Part shown: positions 1 through 5,809 of the stretch, piece by piece
Layout of the letters: each line of letters begins with the position of its first letter
Position numbering within the stretch: position 1 is the first letter of the stretch
Origin: Deltaproteobacteria bacterium
GTDB lineage: Bacteria > Desulfobacterota > Anaeroferrophillalia > Anaeroferrophillales > Tharpellaceae
Assembly (NCBI GenBank): GCA_030640695.1
Contig: DAOWIX010000085.1
Span: 1-5,976, forward strand
Direction of reading: 5' to 3'
Length of the DNA stretch: 5,976 nucleotides
Made by a program: the position numbers and the translations under genes
The notes under the pieces: model-generated
Database searches by the model: none
Told to the model about the DNA's origin: nothing
Seen by the model: only the letters and a program-made list of their open reading frames with translations

Positions 1-207
1 CTTGAATTCCTCCTCTACAACAAAAATCAGCCAGTCTCCCGCATCACCCTGGCCGAACATGTCTGGGGGGATGATTTCGACCCCTTTACAATGTCCAACA
101 CCATTGATGTTCATCTCAAAAACCTGCGCCGGAAAATTGATCCTGAAGAATCATACAGTTCATTGATAAAAACCGTCCGCGGGATCGGTTTTATGATCAA
201 AGAGTAA
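1..207 (+). CDS. OmpR/PhoB-family response regulator, C-terminal DNA-binding end (partial)
   Basis: The frame is open from base 1 and stops at TAA 205-207, giving 68 residues; the start and the whole receiver domain lie outside the window. What is visible is most of the winged-helix effector domain of the OmpR/PhoB class. A helix with PVSRITLAEHVWG is followed by the recognition-helix stretch TMSNTIDVHLKNLRRKID, and the protein ends in the hallmark wing KTVRGIGFMIKE. In this family the phosphorylated receiver drives dimer binding to direct repeats in target promoters. The histidine kinase gene starts 7 nt after the stop, so the two are almost certainly co-transcribed and form a cognate pair. 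The DNA-binding end alone does not reveal the regulon, so no gene symbol is given. Class assignment is secure; target genes are unknown. Confidence 0.93.
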   Translation, partial: LEFLLYNKNQPVSRITLAEHVWGDDFDPFTMSNTIDVHLKNLRRKIDPEESYSSLIKTVRGIGFMIKE

Positions 208-214
208 TTTTTTC

Positions 215-1624
215 ATGAAAATTCGCACCAAGATCACCCTTTGGATTACCAGTGCCGGAATTCTTGTAAGTCTGGCATTCTCCCTGATTGTTTTCTATGA
301 AATGTCTGAACAACTCTACCGCCAGATCGACGATGAGCTCACGGCCACAGCTGAAAACATCTTCGAAGTAATCAAGGAGAGCGAAGCCAGACACATTGAC
401 CAAGCCTCTCTCTCAACGGAAATTTTTCTCGACAGCCGCCGCCACTGGATTCGCGCATGGCGGGCTGACACCCTGGTCTATTCGTCCCGTATGGCCCAAA
501 CCATCGACCTCCCCCTCAACTCAGAAAAAAAAAGATTCTCCGTCAGAGTCAAGATTCCACGAAAAAATAGCGACCCTGATAAGAAACCCTACAAGATGCG
601 GACTTTCCGGATACGCTCGGCAAAAATCTCAAGTCAGACATACCCTCCGGGCTACCGCATTTACGTGGCACTGCCCGTGAAAAAACTCAGGGAAGAGATT
701 ATCGAAGTAAACCTCTTCATCTGGCTGGGTCTCTCCTTTTCCACCATACTGTTGATCCTGATCAGTTATTTTCTGGCCGGTCGCATCCTCCGACCAGTCC
801 GGAAAATCACTAATCTTGCCCGTGAAATTGATGAGAATGATCTCACCAGCCGCATCCCCTTAAACACAAGTCGTGACGAACTTTATGAACTCGCCTCTGC
901 TCTAAACCAGATGCTCGACCGTTTGCAATACTCTTTCACCCGGCAGAAACAGTTTCTCGCCGACGCCGCCCATGAACTCAACACCCCGATGACCAGTGTC
1001 CAGATATTCCTGGAGCAGGGCCTGCTTAACCGCGAGCTACCGGCACCTTTCCACAAAGATCTGCTGCAGCAACAACAGGTTATGCTGCGCATAAAACGCC
1101 TCTTGCAAGACCTTTTGACCCTCTCCTGGCTGGAACTCGGTCGCAAGCTCAAACCCGAGACCTTTGACCTGAAAGCCATGACCACATCCGTCATTGAGGA
1201 TTTCAAACCATTGGTAGACGAGAAAAATATTAACCTGACCAGCTCTCTACCGAAAACCCTGAACTATTTCGGCGATCCTGCCCAGTTCCACCGAGTTTTG
1301 GTCAACGCTGTTGATAACGCCATCAAATATAATTTTGCCAACGGAAAATTGATTGTCAGACTGGAGAAGAGGTCGGAAACGATTCGGCTTAGCGTCACAA
1401 ACAGCGGCTCGCCGATTCCAGAAAAGGAGCTGGAACAGGTTTTTGAACAGTTTTACCGGGTCGAAAAATCACGTTCCCAGGAGTTCGGGGGTTGCGGCTT
1501 GGGATTGACGATCGTCAGAGAGATAGTCAGACTGCATGGCGGCCAGATCTCTCTCGAAAATGAGCCGCCGGACAAAATCTGCTTAAGTATCATACTCCCG
1601 CTCTCTTTTAAAAAATCAACATAA
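215..1624 (+). CDS. Membrane sensor histidine kinase (HAMP-HisKA-HATPase_c)
   Basis: This 469-residue sensor kinase is the likely partner of the upstream response regulator. Order of parts: a transmembrane segment at about 8-28; a periplasmic sensor region of about 135 residues, rich in Lys and Arg and without a recognisable ligand motif; a second transmembrane segment at about 166-188; HAMP at about 189-240; and the dimerisation/phosphoacceptor helix with H253 in AAHELNTPMT. The ATPase domain has an N box NAVDNAIKYN (364-373), a G1-like VTNSGSPIP (395-402), an F box FEQFYRVEKSRS (410-421) and a G2 box GGCGLGLTIV (425-434). Two residues differ from the common pattern: Asn instead of Arg after HEL, and Asn396 where G1 usually has Asp. 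The overall layout resembles CusS/heavy-metal-type OmpR-partner kinases, but the signal cannot be read. The ATG at 215 is preceded only by a weak AGAG about 11 nt upstream. The 3' end overlaps convergent dgkA by 17 bp. Confidence 0.95.
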   Translation: MKIRTKITLWITSAGILVSLAFSLIVFYEMSEQLYRQIDDELTATAENIFEVIKESEARHIDQASLSTEIFLDSRRHWIRAWRADTLVYSSRMAQTIDLPLNSEKKRFSVRVKIPRKNSDPDKKPYKMRTFRIRSAKISSQTYPPGYRIYVALPVKKLREEIIEVNLFIWLGLSFSTILLILISYFLAGRILRPVRKITNLAREIDENDLTSRIPLNTSRDELYELASALNQMLDRLQYSFTRQKQFLADAAHELNTPMTSVQIFLEQGLLNRELPAPFHKDLLQQQQVMLRIKRLLQDLLTLSWLELGRKLKPETFDLKAMTTSVIEDFKPLVDEKNINLTSSLPKTLNYFGDPAQFHRVLVNAVDNAIKYNFANGKLIVRLEKRSETIRLSVTNSGSPIPEKELEQVFEQFYRVEKSRSQEFGGCGLGLTIVREIVRLHGGQISLENEPPDKICLSIILPLSFKKST

Positions 1625-1982
1625 ACCAGGTCAGGCCAGCCAAGACCAGAGCCACCATAACCGCCGCCGAAGCGATATCTTTGGCACGGCCGGAAAGTTC
1701 GTGTTGTTCGCTGCCGATGCGATCAACCACCGCCTCAACCGCCGAATTCAGCAACTCGGCCAGCATGACAATCAACCAGCTACCGATTAAAAGAACCTTT
1801 TCGACCGGCCCCTCACCCAACCACAATCCTAAAGGCACCACGATCAGAAGCAGGTAGGTCTCTTGACGGAAGGCCTGCTCATGCCGAAAAGCCGCCCTTA
1901 AGCCAGCCAGCGAATATCCGGTTGCCCGCCAGAGGCGGTCGCCCGCCTGTTTCAAATCCTGTTGCATTTTTTCTTTATCCAT
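1608..1982 (-). CDS. dgkA: Diacylglycerol kinase, small integral-membrane type
   Basis: DgkA phosphorylates diacylglycerol with ATP to phosphatidate in the inner membrane. It recycles diacylglycerol released when phospholipid head groups are donated to periplasmic glucans or lipopolysaccharide. The protein has 124 residues, close to the 122 of the E. coli enzyme, and it aligns along the whole length with an offset of 7. Family landmarks are present: GLRAAFRHEQAFRQE (27-41) with E35 and E41; ELLNSAVEAVVDRIGSE (76-92) with E76 (E. coli catalytic Glu69), N79, E83 (metal-binding Glu76) and D87; and HELSGRAKDIASAA (94-107) with D102. Three membrane helices are expected at about 43-57, 62-86 and 105-123. 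Nothing essential is missing, so it should be active. The gene faces the sensor kinase and overlaps its end. Upstream lies the repeat-bearing gap after ktrA; no clear promoter was found, so read-through from ktrBA is possible. Confidence 0.96.
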   Translation of the reverse strand: MDKEKMQQDLKQAGDRLWRATGYSLAGLRAAFRHEQAFRQETYLLLIVVPLGLWLGEGPVEKVLLIGSWLIVMLAELLNSAVEAVVDRIGSEQHELSGRAKDIASAAVMVALVLAGLTWFMLIF

Positions 1983-1999
1983 AAATTTTTAATGACCTC

Positions 2000-2154
2000 T
2001 TCAGGTTTCCATAATTAACAAGTTAAGTTACAGCGGATAGCGGTGAACTTTGCTACGCTCACTTCGAAGGGGACACGGCTCAAAACGTCTCGGGCTAACG
2101 CCCGGCCTTGGAGCAACGTCCCCTCATTGAGACAATTCGATAACGAAACCTGAA
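2000..2154. repeat. 10-bp perfect inverted repeat enclosing repeat copy 1
   Basis: TTCAGGTTTC at 2000-2009 has its exact reverse complement, GAAACCTGAA, at 2145-2154. The arms lie outside the hairpin repeat at 2020-2141, so the whole dgkA-ktrA gap is a nested set of palindromes. The second repeat copy near 5810-5923 has no such outer arms. The pair may be terminal sequences of a larger insertion or chance; ten matching bases over this distance is weak evidence of function. Confidence 0.4.
2020..2141 (+). repeat. REP-like palindromic repeat, copy 1
   Basis: This intergenic element lies between dgkA and ktrA and occurs again, in the same orientation, at 5810-5923. The left 21 bases (2020-2040) are identical to 5810-5830. 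The core at 2069-2123 is 55 nt and matches the other core at 46 of 55 positions without gaps. The core folds on itself: GGGGAC with GTCCCC at the ends, GCTC with GAGC inside, and CGGGC-TAAC-GCCCG at the tip. Weaker similarity continues to a shared TCGAT at 2137-2141. Between the left block and the core this copy carries about 8 extra bases. The make-up of a palindromic hairpin repeated between genes resembles REP elements moved by Y1-type transposases, but no transposase is present here. The hairpin could also shape the 3' end of the ktrBA transcript or read-through into dgkA. Confidence 0.8.
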
Positions 2155-2176
2155 TATTTAAAAAATAAATTTCGCT

Positions 2177-2836
2177 TTATGACTTAAAATGTTCAAGTTG
2201 CCCGCGATGACCGATTACCACTAATATATCACCGGCCGCCAAAGCCTGGTTCGGATTCGGGATAAAACTAGGTTGTCCACCGGCCTCGGGACGCACCGCA
2301 ATAACCTGGATTTTATAGTGATTAGTCAAATCCAGCTGACGCAACGTTTTACCCGCACACTGATCAATCGTCAGCTCTTGAATAACCAGATCCTGGTCAA
2401 ATGGCAGATAGTCAACAAAACCGGGATAAGTGAGACGGTCAGCCAACTGTCTGGCGGCCAGATCCTCAGGAATAACAACTCGGTCAACACCGATCTTTTG
2501 CAACAATTTTTTATGATCCGAATTACTGGCCTTAACCCAGACATTTGGAACTTTAAGCTCCTTGAGAAACAGTGAGATCATGGCACTGGCGGAGATTGAA
2601 TCACCAACAGTAACCATAACATATTCAAGTTCAGCCATTCCGGTCTGTTCCAGAACCTCTTTCTCCCGGGCATCAGCCAGAAAAACCTGGGTCAGATGAG
2701 CCTGGGCCTGCTTGATGTGAGCCGGATCACTATCGATACCTAAAACATCATGTCCAAGTTCAACCAGATGCATGGCAAAACGCAAACCAAATTTACCAAG
2801 CCCTATAACCCCAACCTGAAGTTTATGCTTCGCCAT
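2177..2836 (-). CDS. ktrA: KtrA-type RCK regulatory subunit of a potassium uptake system
   Basis: This 219-residue cytosolic protein matches the KtrA size (about 220) rather than the doubled TrkA (about 460). The N-terminal RCK/Rossmann domain (about 6-125) shows the nucleotide-binding loop GLGKFG (12-17) and the acidic end of strand 2, GIDSD, with D35. It also has the family stretches VTVGDS (75-80), KASNSDHKKLLQKIGVDRVV (102-121) and PEDLAAR (123-129). The C-terminal RCK_C domain spans about 137-219. In the family an octameric ring of KtrA gates the KtrB channel in response to ATP/ADP or NAD(H). The start at 2836 is supported by GAGAGG (minus strand, 2848-2843) 6 nt upstream. It lies 24 nt after ktrB on the same strand, so the two form one transcription unit in the order B then A. 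The 3' side runs into the palindromic repeat, which may act as its transcript end. Confidence 0.94.
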   Translation of the reverse strand: MAKHKLQVGVIGLGKFGLRFAMHLVELGHDVLGIDSDPAHIKQAQAHLTQVFLADAREKEVLEQTGMAELEYVMVTVGDSISASAMISLFLKELKVPNVWVKASNSDHKKLLQKIGVDRVVIPEDLAARQLADRLTYPGFVDYLPFDQDLVIQELTIDQCAGKTLRQLDLTNHYKIQVIAVRPEAGGQPSFIPNPNQALAAGDILVVIGHRGQLEHFKS

Positions 2837-2860
2837 AGCATACCTCTCTTCAATAAAAAA

Positions 2861-4255
2861 TCAGCCGATCAACAAACGCTCTTCCGGCCACCGGAAAAGC
2901 TCTTTCTGCCGGTAACTCTGGACGGCGGCAATAATGATAATCGGGCCGAGTCTTCCGGTAAACATCAACAATATGATAATAATTTTACCGATTGCGGAAA
3001 GTTTTGCCGTTAAGCCCAGGCTCAGTCCGACAGTGGCAAAAGCGGAAACCGTCTCAAAAAGAATTTTTAACTCCAGATCACGGCTTTGCGGATGCGGCAC
3101 CAGCCCCCCTTCCGTAATATTGAGCAAAAAAGCGGCTGAAAGGATAATAACCACTGAGAAAAAAAGTAACACCAGAGCTTCATGCAGAATTTTGCGCTCA
3201 ACCGCAAAACGACCGATTACGGCCTGTGAACGACCTTTAATCTGGGCCACCAGAAAGGCGATCAAAACCCTGAAGGTACCCACTTTGAGCCCGCCGGCAC
3301 AAGAGCCCGAGCCCCCGCCGATAAACATCAGAATAATCATAAGATAGAGCGAAACATTGGTCATAATACTCAAATCGATGGTATTGAAACCGGCGGTTCG
3401 ACAGGTTACCGACTGAAAAAAACCGGCCAGCAAGGTAACCGCTCGACCGGTACCTGGTGGCGCCACGCAATATTCAAAGAAAGCGATCCCGACCCCACCA
3501 CCAACAATCAGAAAAAAGGTCGTAGAAAGAACTATTTTACTGTACCAGCTGAGGTGCAAGTGGGGTTGGCAAAGAGTTCTGGAACCCTTAAATAACAGCG
3601 ACCGCCAGCGTTGCAAAAATCCGCTTAAACAACCATTGAGTTCAACTACAACTACAAACCCGAGACCTCCTGTAATAATCAATAACATCACCACCAGATT
3701 TACGCCCCAGTCGCCATGCCAATGTGAGAGACTGTCCCGATAGAGCGAGAAACCGGCATTACAAAAAGCTGACACCGAGTGAAAAAGAGCGGCAAAGAAA
3801 GTAAAATCACGGGGTGCTGACGCAGATAACAAAAGGGCACCGATAATCTCGATAATCACGGTCCAAAGCACAATCTTCACCAGGAGCTTACCGAAAGGCC
3901 GGCTCCGGTCATGTTGCAAGCCCTGGCCAATCACAAATCGATCATTCAAGGCTACCCGCTGTTTGATTAAATAGTAGATCAGAGCGGTATAGGTCATAAT
4001 GCCGATACCACCCAGCTGAATCAGCAAAAGAATAACACTTTGGCCAAACAAGGAAAAGGTGGTGCCGGTGTCAAGCGTTGTCAGACCGGTCACACAGACT
4101 GCTGAAGTGGCGGTAAAGAGGGCATCGAGCCAGGATATTGAAGAAACCGCCAGGGCGGATCGGCTATGCAGCAAAAGAGTACCGACCGCAATCGTCCCGG
4201 CGAAGAGGATGATCGGCAGTGTAATCGGAGTAATTCTGTTATGAATACTTTTCAT
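2861..4255 (-). CDS. ktrB: KtrB/TrkH-family potassium translocating subunit
   Basis: This 464-residue inner-membrane potassium transporter of the TrkH/KtrB superfamily is built from four M1-P-M2 repeats. The four selectivity-filter glycines are visible: CVTGLT with G57, CNAGFS with G168, CRTAGFN with G289 and ATVGLS with G410. The flexible gating loop of the third repeat is present at 312-327 (IGGGSGSCAGGLKVGT). The conserved MFTGRLGP (431-438) in the last helix carries R435, the arginine that lies under the pore in this family. The length fits KtrB (about 445-460), and the partner gene ktrA follows directly, which favours the Ktr over the Trk name. Ktr systems often need sodium; this cannot be judged here. 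The ATG at 4255 has only a weak GGGAAA about 8 nt upstream. A TTGACA promoter lies about 50-75 nt upstream on the minus strand. Confidence 0.94.
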   Translation of the reverse strand: MKSIHNRITPITLPIILFAGTIAVGTLLLHSRSALAVSSISWLDALFTATSAVCVTGLTTLDTGTTFSLFGQSVILLLIQLGGIGIMTYTALIYYLIKQRVALNDRFVIGQGLQHDRSRPFGKLLVKIVLWTVIIEIIGALLLSASAPRDFTFFAALFHSVSAFCNAGFSLYRDSLSHWHGDWGVNLVVMLLIITGGLGFVVVVELNGCLSGFLQRWRSLLFKGSRTLCQPHLHLSWYSKIVLSTTFFLIVGGGVGIAFFEYCVAPPGTGRAVTLLAGFFQSVTCRTAGFNTIDLSIMTNVSLYLMIILMFIGGGSGSCAGGLKVGTFRVLIAFLVAQIKGRSQAVIGRFAVERKILHEALVLLFFSVVIILSAAFLLNITEGGLVPHPQSRDLELKILFETVSAFATVGLSLGLTAKLSAIGKIIIILLMFTGRLGPIIIIAAVQSYRQKELFRWPEERLLIG

Positions 4256-4301
4256 CTATAGTTTTCCCGATCAAATTGACCTGCCATGCAAAACCGTCAC
4301 C

Positions 4302-4330
4302 ACCATAATACTAACTGCCCATATTGTCAA
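4302..4330 (-). promoter_or_regulatory. Predicted sigma70-like promoter for ktrBA
   Basis: Read on the minus strand, a perfect -35 TTGACA (4330-4325) is followed after 17 nt by TATGGT (4307-4302), which matches 4 of 6 positions of TATAAT. Transcription would begin near 4295, leaving an untranslated leader of about 40 nt before the ktrB start at 4255. The -35 box shares its bases with the plus-strand promoter. The prediction rests on hexamer match and spacing only. Confidence 0.6.
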
Positions 4331-4352
4331 AACGCTTTTCGACGCATATATA
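4324..4352 (+). promoter_or_regulatory. Predicted sigma70-like promoter for the kinase-methyltransferase unit
   Basis: On the plus strand TTGTCA (4324-4329, 5 of 6) is followed, after exactly 17 nt, by TATATA (4347-4352, 5 of 6). Transcription would start near 4359 and give a leader of about 70 nt before the ATG at 4430. The -35 hexamer overlaps the opposing ktrB -35 by five bases, so the two promoters are back to back. Confidence 0.65.
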
Positions 4353-4384
4353 AAAACAGAAAGTTGCAGTTCAATGCGTTTTCA
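4327..4384. repeat. Spaced inverted repeat around the plus-strand -10 region
   Basis: TCAAAACGC at 4327-4335 and GCGTTTTCA at 4376-4384 are inverted copies that match at 8 of 9 bases, with the innermost 7 perfect (AAAACGC/GCGTTTT). The arms are about 49 bp apart centre to centre; one overlaps the -35 boxes and the other sits in the leader of the plus-strand unit. They could be two half-sites for a regulator acting on both promoters. With arms this short, chance is a real alternative. Confidence 0.3.
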
Positions 4385-4429
4385 TGTAAATGGAGATTCA
4401 GTTCTCACCTTACATAAAATTTACCGGAA

Positions 4430-5191
4430 ATGCCACGCCATATAACTATAATAAAAAACCCTTTACCTCCACCCTGGCAAGAGCTCTCCTATGGAGAGAT
4501 CATGACCCGACCCGACGGCCAGCTCATAAATGATGGCCGCTCTTCGCGGGTCTATCGCTTTGAGGACGGAGAAAACGTCTGTTTTCTCAAGCGCTACACC
4601 TATCGAAAAATCCACTGGCAGCACTGCTGGCAGAACTCGCAGGTTCGACAAGAATTTGAAAATCTGGAGAAGATTAAACTGGCTGATCTTGGGTGTGAGA
4701 CGATCGAAGTTCTGGCTTATGGGGAGCAACGTCGATGCCGTATCCTGATTGATGCCTTCCTCTTGAGTCGCGAGGTGACCAACAATGTGCGGCTCTCGCT
4801 CTTTCTCGGTTCAAACAGCGATCATCCGCAACGACAATTAGTAGTCGAAAAAGTGATCCAGCTCGGACAAAAGATTATCGTGAGTGGTATGGCGATCACC
4901 GACCTCTTCTTTCGCAATCTCGTTGTCGTCCCGGAAGATGCCAGCCTCTATCTACTCGACGCGCAATATTGCGACCACAACCGGCGGCGGGCTGAACTAA
5001 AAACTTACCCCCAGCTCTGGTCCAATATTTTGCTCTTCTTTACTCCAGAAGAGCAAAATCTGGCAGCCAAAATGCTGCTGCCGCACCTACCCTGCAACCT
5101 TAAAGAACTGAATACAAGAGCCCAACAATTTATCCGTAAAGAGACAAAACGCAAAGCGGCTGAAGTGGCCTTTATAGAGAATAATTGTTAA
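4430..5191 (+). CDS. Kdo/WaaP-like lipopolysaccharide kinase family protein, divergent
   Basis: This 253-residue protein has no obvious signal peptide or membrane helix and shows a small protein-kinase-like fold of the Kdo/WaaP type. Visible landmarks are a nucleotide-loop region DGRSSRVYRF (35-44), the ATP-binding lysine K54 in FLKRY, a probable helix-C glutamate E75 in QEFENLEKI, the catalytic loop ITDLFFRN with D158 and N163, and the metal-binding aspartate D177 in YLLDAQYCD. The His of the usual HxD motif is Ile156, and no DFG glycine follows D177; WaaP relatives also lack a canonical DFG. The catalytic set K-E-D-N-D is therefore intact, suggesting an active sugar or lipid-sugar kinase, but the substrate is unknown. 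The C-terminus is Lys/Arg-rich (about 230-243), possibly for membrane contact. The start is uncertain: the ATG at 4430 has no good ribosome site, whereas an in-frame ATG at 4502 does. The methyltransferase gene follows after 30 nt, implying an operon. Confidence 0.78.
   Translation: MPRHITIIKNPLPPPWQELSYGEIMTRPDGQLINDGRSSRVYRFEDGENVCFLKRYTYRKIHWQHCWQNSQVRQEFENLEKIKLADLGCETIEVLAYGEQRRCRILIDAFLLSREVTNNVRLSLFLGSNSDHPQRQLVVEKVIQLGQKIIVSGMAITDLFFRNLVVVPEDASLYLLDAQYCDHNRRRAELKTYPQLWSNILLFFTPEEQNLAAKMLLPHLPCNLKELNTRAQQFIRKETKRKAAEVAFIENNC
4493..4504 (+). promoter_or_regulatory. Ribosome-binding site for an alternative kinase start (Met25)
   Basis: GGAGAG at 4493-4498 precedes an in-frame ATG at 4502-4504 by a few bases and is a much better Shine-Dalgarno sequence than anything before the ATG at 4430. 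Initiation here would give a 229-residue protein lacking a short Pro-rich N-terminal piece but keeping every kinase motif. Either start, or both, could be used. Confidence 0.4.
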
Positions 5192-5221
5192 TTTTCATCA
5201 AACCTCAAGGAGTAAAACTAA

Positions 5222-5791
5222 ATGGAAACCATCGACAAAATCAACAACCTCTTTAACGACCCTGAACTCCGCGGCAAACTCCTGACCTACCGCTGGCCCC
5301 TGGCGATTGCCGCCCTGATCATTCTCATCCTCCTCATGGAGCCGCAATACTTCTGGCTCGGGTTGCTGATTTCACTGGCCGGCGAAGCTCTGCAAGTCTG
5401 GTGTTTTGCATCCCTAAACAAGAAAAAAGAGCTCGCCGCCAAAGGCCCTTACGTCGCCGTCAGAAACCCGATGTATATCGGTCGCTATTTTCTCATTCTG
5501 GGAGCGATTGCGATTACCGGAAGTCTCTTCCTGATGATCCTTTTCAGTGTTGTCTACTATTTTTATATGACCAACCGGGTCGAGAGAGAGGAAGTCGTAT
5601 TGGCGAAAATTTTTGGCGATGCCTATCAGGATTACTGTAACCAAACCAACCGTTTCCTACCCGCATGGCAGGGGCTTGACAAAGAGGCAATACGCTATTT
5701 CAGGTGGGATCTTTTTTTCCAAAACAACGCCCATTTGAACCTGCTCGGGGTTCTGGTTGGTTACTTGGTCGTTTATAGCTGGCTTTTTTGA
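5222..5791 (+). CDS. Integral-membrane methyltransferase, isoprenylcysteine/phospholipid methyltransferase-like
   Basis: This 189-residue membrane protein belongs to the ICMT/PEMT-like group that transfers a methyl group from S-adenosylmethionine to a lipid-embedded substrate. Hydrophobic segments lie at about 25-39, 43-62, 88-117 (probably a helical hairpin) and 172-188. The family signature is present: GPYVAVRNPMYIGRY (75-89), then RVEREEVVLAKIFGDAYQDYC (from 119) with E123-E124, and the FLPAW ending (145-149). The usual RHPMY is RNPMY here, replacing a His common in the cofactor-binding motif. The segment after FLPAW, with a last membrane helix, extends beyond the usual catalytic core. The start is well supported by AAGGAG (5207-5212) 9 nt before the ATG. 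It lies 30 nt downstream of the kinase-like gene and is probably co-transcribed, so the two may act on one lipid or envelope substrate. The true substrate is unknown; bacteria generally lack prenylated proteins, so the family name should not be taken literally. Confidence 0.85.
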   Translation: METIDKINNLFNDPELRGKLLTYRWPLAIAALIILILLMEPQYFWLGLLISLAGEALQVWCFASLNKKKELAAKGPYVAVRNPMYIGRYFLILGAIAITGSLFLMILFSVVYYFYMTNRVEREEVVLAKIFGDAYQDYCNQTNRFLPAWQGLDKEAIRYFRWDLFFQNNAHLNLLGVLVGYLVVYSWLF

Positions 5792-5809
5792 GTGGGCAGT
5801 GGGCGGCAA

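Noticed and set aside
883..1206. An open minus-strand frame of 107 codons inside the histidine kinase gene.
   Set aside because: It lies wholly inside the kinase gene's HAMP-to-ATPase region; its Arg/Ser-rich translation is typical of a shadow frame and no start signal was seen.
1983..2068. A promoter for dgkA on the minus strand.
   Set aside because: AT-rich stretches occur, but no -35/-10 pair with acceptable spacing could be found, and the nearest GAGG is about 13 nt from the start codon.
2750..3347. Open plus-strand frames opposite ktrA and ktrB.
   Set aside because: They are antisense to two clearly identified genes and their translations show no family features.
4390..4533. A 48-codon reading frame starting at ATG 4390 and overlapping the start of the kinase-like gene in another frame.
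   Set aside because: No ribosome-binding site and no recognisable protein features; the kinase frame covers the same DNA with clear family motifs.
5414..5644. Open frames on both strands within the methyltransferase gene.
   Set aside because: The methyltransferase frame carries the signature motifs and a strong ribosome site; the others are out-of-frame shadows.
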